Shown here: positions 6,642 through 9,747 of the stretch, one piece after another
Layout of the letters: every line of letters starts with the position of its first letter
Numbering within the stretch: the first letter of the stretch is position 1
Assembly: GCA_937951395.1 (NCBI GenBank)
Contig: CALFBV010000222.1
Location: forward strand, 1 to 9,747
Direction of reading: 5' to 3'
DNA: 9,747 bases
DNA from: an uncultured Rubritalea sp.
GTDB taxonomy: Bacteria > Verrucomicrobiota > Verrucomicrobiia > Verrucomicrobiales > Akkermansiaceae
Notes under the pieces: generated by a model
What the model saw: only the letters and a program-made list of their open reading frames with translations
Database searches by the model: none
Told to the model about the DNA's origin: nothing
Made by a program: the position numbers and the translations under genes

Positions 6642-7970
6642 ATGTCCGTAAAAATAGAAATGCCAAAGCTCTCAGACACTATGACAGAAGGAACTCTCCT
6701 ATCTTGGAGTGTCTCAGTCGGAGATGTGATTGAAATCGGAGATGTGATCGCTGAGATCGAGACTGATAAGGCATCAATGGAAATGGAAGCTTTTGATGAA
6801 GGTGTTTTAACAGAAATTCTCGTAGAAGCTGGGCAGAAAGTTCCGGTGGGCACAGCACTCGGTGTTCTCGCAGAAGAAGGTGATGATGTTACCTCTTCTG
6901 CTGCACCCACTTCAGCAGTAGTATCTGTAGCCTCTAGCACATCACCAGTAACTCCTGTTCCACAAACTCTAGCAGCAGCCCCTATAGCAGTTACTCAAGC
7001 AGATGGAGCTAGAATCAAAATTTCACCACTAGCCAAGAAGATAGCAGCAGCAAATGGAGTAGACGTTTCAACTATCCAAGGCACAGGTCCTGGGGGACGT
7101 ATCACCGCAACAGATGTAGAAAACTCAACAGCCTTCACTGGAGCCCCTGCTAAGGTAGTGGCAGCTGTAGCCGCAGCAGTAACTTCTGTCGCTGCTAAAG
7201 TTCTGCCTAGTTCAGATTCTAAGCCAGCAGCATCTAAGCCCACGCCAGCCCCAGTAGCTATCAGCCCTGTAGTAGCTGGTGAGGACAAGATCACTCCGCT
7301 GACTGGAATGAGGAAGATCATTGCCGAGCGCTTACTTTTATCTAAGCAAACCATCCCCCATTTCTACCTTCACGTAGAAGTGGATGCAGCACCTCTCATA
7401 GCACTCAGAAAGCAAGTCAACGCACAAGCGGAGCAGTCCCATGGAAATAAATTCACTTTCAATGACTTTGTCGTTAAGGCAATGATAAATGCGTGTGCAA
7501 AAGTTCCAGCAGTGAACGCATCATTTAATGGTGATAGTATAGTGCAGTATGCTAATGTCGGAGTCTCAATAGCCATCGCCGTAGAGGATGGTCTCGTCAC
7601 GCCAGTGGTGAAGGATGCTCAGACAAAGTCACTCCTCGCTATTTCTCAAGAAATTAAAGAAATGGCAGTTAGAGCACGTGATAATAAACTTAAGCCAAAT
7701 GAATTTGATGGTGGGACGGTCACTATTTCTAATCTCGGAGCATGGGGTATAGAGAGTTTTGATGCTATCGTGAATCCTCCACAAGCATCTATTATCAGTG
7801 TAGGGGGCATCATCGAAAAGGCAGTAGTGAAGGATGGTGAAATAGTTCCAGGAATGCGCATGAACATCGGTATGAGCTGTGACCACCGTGTAATAGACGG
7901 AGCAGTGGGGGCAAGTTACCTAAACGAGATCAAAAAGCTTCTAGAGCAGCCTTCACTGATGCTGATTTAG
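6642..7970 (+). CDS. Dihydrolipoyl acetyltransferase (E2) of pyruvate dehydrogenase
   Basis: E2 forms the core of the pyruvate dehydrogenase complex and transfers the acetyl group from its lipoyl arm to CoA. The 442 residues show the standard order. An N-terminal lipoyl domain (1-78) carries [11 protein letters not shown] and lipoyl-lysine Lys43 in ETDKASME. An Ala/Thr/Ser/Pro linker follows, then the peripheral-subunit-binding domain (about 123-161, [15 protein letters not shown]...[13 protein letters not shown]), a second Ala-rich linker (162-213), and the catalytic domain (214-442), from [10 protein letters not shown] to the active-site motif DHRVIDGA (His415, Asp419). There is one lipoyl domain only. 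The MPKLSDTM form points to pyruvate rather than 2-oxoglutarate dehydrogenase (usual symbol aceF or pdhC). ATG 6642 fits the family start but lacks a Shine-Dalgarno sequence. E1 and E3 genes are not next to it: it has its own terminator upstream and promoter, and a convergent operon downstream. Confidence 0.95.
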   Translation: MSVKIEMPKLSDTMTEGTLLSWSVSVGDVIEIGDVIAEIETDKASMEMEAFDEGVLTEILVEAGQKVPVGTALGVLAEEGDDVTSSAAPTSAVVSVASSTSPVTPVPQTLAAAPIAVTQADGARIKISPLAKKIAAANGVDVSTIQGTGPGGRITATDVENSTAFTGAPAKVVAAVAAAVTSVAAKVLPSSDSKPAASKPTPAPVAISPVVAGEDKITPLTGMRKIIAERLLLSKQTIPHFYLHVEVDAAPLIALRKQVNAQAEQSHGNKFTFNDFVVKAMINACAKVPAVNASFNGDSIVQYANVGVSIAIAVEDGLVTPVVKDAQTKSLLAISQEIKEMAVRARDNKLKPNEFDGGTVTISNLGAWGIESFDAIVNPPQASIISVGGIIEKAVVKDGEIVPGMRMNIGMSCDHRVIDGAVGASYLNEIKKLLEQPSLMLI

Positions 7971-8000
7971 ATTTTAAATCTACAATCTTAAATTTGAAAT

Positions 8001-8034
8001 CAATAAGGCACCTGCATTAGCTGGTGTTTTATTG
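8001..8034. terminator. Hairpin terminator between convergent genes
   Basis: CAATAAGGCACC-T-GC, loop ATTA, GC-T-GGTGTTTTATTG: an inverted repeat with one T-T mismatch and two G-T wobbles, A-rich on the left arm and T-rich on the right. It lies 30 bases after the E2 stop and directly beside the stop of the minus-strand hydrolase, so it could end transcription from both sides, though the T-run favours the plus strand. Confidence 0.65.
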
Positions 8035-8035
8035 C

Positions 8036-8785
8036 TTACAGGTGAGTTTTTAGCCAGCAGTCAATATGATCAGCGAGTTCGCGCCAATGACCAGCAAACG
8101 AGTGGTCAGTTCCTTCTATGATCACGTGCTTTTTCTTCCCTTTAAGATGATTAAAGAGTGATGCGCTGTCATCAGGTAACACGACATCATCTTCTGATCC
8201 ATGTAGTAATAACCATGGTGTTCGGATGTCTCTAACAGTAGGGATCACGCTGTCTATCTGACGTAAATCATCCATAAATTCTAGTGAAAGGGGATGATTC
8301 TCATCTTCCCACATGCAGCCTTCGCCTGGGATCTCATCGCCAAATTCTGTCTCGGCAAATAGCTTCGTGCGCACCATCCCCGCGAGCGATACCAGTACAC
8401 TAATTCTATCATCTTTGGCAGCTGCGAGAGCCCCCACAGCACCGCCCATGCTGTATCCTATGTAGGCGATCTTCTTAGTTCCTTTTACCTGGTCTAACAC
8501 AGCGAGTAGATCATTGCTTTCTTTAGAAATTGTCGCTTCTGTAAATTTCCCCTCGCTGTTCCCGCAGCCACTAAAAGAGATGCGCATCGTAGGCCAGCCA
8601 GCGGATGCTAGCATGGAGGCTAACTCGACCATGAATTCTCGGTCTTTATCACCTGTCACACCATGAGCTAGGATTACTAGTTTATCATTCACCCCATCTA
8701 CATCATGCATTGCATGATCGATGATTTCACCGTGTTTATTTCTTATCTGCATGGCTCGGGCATATAGAGATGCTTCACTGATCAC
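8036..8785 (-). CDS. Alpha/beta hydrolase (S33/feruloyl-esterase-like)
   Basis: A 249-residue cytosolic serine hydrolase with a complete catalytic set: oxyanion region LAHGVTGDKD (40-48), nucleophile elbow GYSMGG (Ser112), acid HGSEDDVV (Asp199) and His228 in GTDHSF. The strand-turn MRISFSGCGNSEG (67-79) is typical of the serine aminopeptidase/cinnamoyl-esterase branch, whose members cleave ester substrates; the true substrate is unknown. The start at GTG 8785 overlaps the rhomboid stop by four bases (GTGA), which suggests translational coupling; the alternative ATG at 8752 would remove 11 residues. It is the last gene of the minus-strand operon. Confidence 0.9.
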   Translation of the reverse strand: MISEASLYARAMQIRNKHGEIIDHAMHDVDGVNDKLVILAHGVTGDKDREFMVELASMLASAGWPTMRISFSGCGNSEGKFTEATISKESNDLLAVLDQVKGTKKIAYIGYSMGGAVGALAAAKDDRISVLVSLAGMVRTKLFAETEFGDEIPGEGCMWEDENHPLSLEFMDDLRQIDSVIPTVRDIRTPWLLLHGSEDDVVLPDDSASLFNHLKGKKKHVIIEGTDHSFAGHWRELADHIDCWLKTHL

Positions 8786-9426
8786 AAGTCAGAAAGAGAA
8801 TTTAGAGGGTCTAGAGGTAAGTTTTTTAGAGCCTTGAGCTCCTTAGATCTCCGCCAGCCAAACCACGCTCCAGCAGCCATTCCACAGAGGTGTCCCTCCC
8901 AGGATATCTCTTGGTTATACACAGGGAGAGCTCCGAAAATCATACTCCCATAGAAAAAGCCAACTACTATGCCAGTCACAATCCAAGCCAGATTGCGCTC
9001 CATAAAAGCACGCACCATAACATAACCAAAGTAACCGTAAACTAGACCACTAGCCCCAATGTGGACGCTATTATTTCTGCCTATCAGCCATGTTCCGATC
9101 CCGCAGAGCAGGATAATAGTCACCGTAGCCACGATGAAATTTTCCTTCTCCGCCCTCAGCACGATCCATCCGAGAACCAGAAATGGAAATGTGTTAGAGA
9201 GTAAGTGAGAAAAGTCTCCGTGCAAGAAAGGCATCAGAGGTATCCCTATCAGTCCTAAGATGCTACGTGGACGCACCCCGAATGCATCTAAATTGATCGC
9301 TGGCAAGAGATCAAGAATCTCAAGTCCCCAAACAAAAGTAACCGCTGCCAGCAAGCCACGGAGGCTCAGTGGGATGAAATTGATCCATCTTTTTTGATTA
9401 CTCAAGTTACTCTCTTCCTCTAGCAT
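8782..9426 (-). CDS. Rhomboid family intramembrane serine protease
   Basis: A 214-residue polytopic membrane protein with rhomboid signatures. These are HGDFSHLLSN (69-78, including the membrane-embedded His and Asn), the catalytic serine in HIGASGLVYGYFGY (Ser126) and the catalytic histidine in WEGHLCGMAAG (His179). Together they form the Ser-His dyad that cleaves transmembrane substrates. About six hydrophobic segments fit a GlpG-like core (roughly 23-42, 56-68, 78-90, 97-115, 124-139, 146-166), with the last helix after His179. There is no added N-terminal cytosolic domain, only about 20 residues. The C-terminal tail of some 20 residues is polar. It lies 51 bases after the M50 gene and overlaps the following hydrolase start by four bases, so the three are probably one transcript. 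Confidence 0.93.
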   Translation of the reverse strand: MLEEESNLSNQKRWINFIPLSLRGLLAAVTFVWGLEILDLLPAINLDAFGVRPRSILGLIGIPLMPFLHGDFSHLLSNTFPFLVLGWIVLRAEKENFIVATVTIILLCGIGTWLIGRNNSVHIGASGLVYGYFGYVMVRAFMERNLAWIVTGIVVGFFYGSMIFGALPVYNQEISWEGHLCGMAAGAWFGWRRSKELKALKNLPLDPLNSLSDL

Positions 9427-9477
9427 ACTCAGACTCTACTGCCTGACTAGCTAAGTGCCAAATGAATAGTTTTCTTT

Positions 9478-9747
9478 CTATTTAAACTTCTCTAGCGTCT
9501 GGTAATTCTGGAAGGCAAACATCGCCATGAAAACTCCGAGGAATGGTTGTTTCATCATAAATCCCAGAACACAGGCAGCCACAGCAACTAGCATGCTGAT
9601 TGTAAGGGTCAACTTAATCTTACGCGGTCCCAATACAGCTTCTAGCATCCTGCCACCATCAAGGGGTAAAACTGGGATACAGTTTAAGATAGCCCATGCG
9701 ATGCTTACCCATATTAGATAACCAACAAATACTAGGATCATTCCATT
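9478..9747 (-). CDS. Site-2 protease family (M50) zinc metalloprotease, C-terminal part
   Basis: The gene enters from the right edge; about 89 codons are in the window and the frame is open to the last base, so the start and the HExxH zinc motif lie outside. What remains is diagnostic: a membrane helix (MILVFVGYLIWVSIAWAILN) running into NCIPVLPLDGGRML, the conserved N-P-x-DGG region whose aspartate completes the zinc site of M50 intramembrane proteases. Two more hydrophobic segments follow, TLTISMLVAVAACVLGFMM and FLGVFMAMFAFQNYQ, ending in TLEKFK. The last segments resemble the compact 'site-2 protease family / rhomboid-neighbour' type rather than RseP; no PDZ domain is seen in this part. 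It is the first visible gene of the minus-strand operon. Confidence 0.88.
   Translation of the reverse strand, partial: NGMILVFVGYLIWVSIAWAILNCIPVLPLDGGRMLEAVLGPRKIKLTLTISMLVAVAACVLGFMMKQPFLGVFMAMFAFQNYQTLEKFK

Noticed and set aside
6995..7354. Antisense open frame of 119 codons inside the E2 gene.
   Set aside because: It lies over the Ala-rich linkers of a clear plus-strand gene; compositional bias opens the opposite frame, and its translation shows no recognisable domain.
7964..8000. AT-rich near-palindromes (AGATTTTAAATCT and similar) after the E2 stop.
   Set aside because: Low-complexity AT sequence next to a better hairpin; no operator recognised.
1..9747. CRISPR array, tRNA or rRNA genes, phage modules, defence or biosynthetic cluster.
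   Set aside because: No regularly spaced repeats, no cloverleaf-like or rRNA sequence, and no proteins of those classes seen on either strand.

Overview
The window looks like ordinary chromosome from a heterotrophic Gram-negative bacterium, most probably a member of the Verrucomicrobiota. This is an inference from protein style: FtsH with a long proline-rich tail, many esterase-like alpha/beta hydrolases, a PDC-type E2, and several genes whose starts lack a Shine-Dalgarno sequence. There is no 16S or other phylogenetic marker to settle it. No phage module, plasmid functions, tRNA, rRNA or CRISPR array is visible.

Layout. Bases 1-1800 hold the 3' part of ftsH, closed by a strong hairpin terminator (1815-1856). 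Bases 1866-2190 are a relic of an IS5-family transposase with an internal deletion and a frameshift. Bases 2269-3702 are a same-strand cluster: a YchJ-type SEC-C protein, a DUF1877/YfbM-like protein and a small protein with a possible permuted papain-like His/Cys arrangement. It meets, tail to tail, a minus-strand alpha/beta hydrolase (3714-4583) whose nucleophile elbow looks displaced. Divergent from that is a secreted two-domain protein with an NTF2-like N-terminus (4685-5599). Bases 5707-6069 contain no intact gene, but three short frames read as collapsed N- and C-terminal pieces of a GH38-type alpha-mannosidase, which I call a pseudogene. A small cysteine-rich lipoprotein (6106-6429) ends at a second strong terminator (6478-6518).

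Bases 6642-7970 encode the dihydrolipoyl acetyltransferase (E2) of the pyruvate dehydrogenase complex. It stands alone, behind an extended -10 promoter. It converges, across a hairpin at 8001-8034, on a minus-strand operon transcribed from the right edge: a site-2 protease (M50, partial), a rhomboid protease and an alpha/beta hydrolase, the last two overlapping by 4 bases.

How they fit together: the recurring theme is membrane protein quality control and intramembrane proteolysis (FtsH, M50, rhomboid), although FtsH is in a separate transcription unit. The rest is housekeeping (E2) and poorly characterised proteins. I did not find a convincing new multi-gene system. The most interesting items are the two gene relics, the hydrolase with the displaced serine, the possible papain-like protein and the M50-rhomboid-hydrolase operon.
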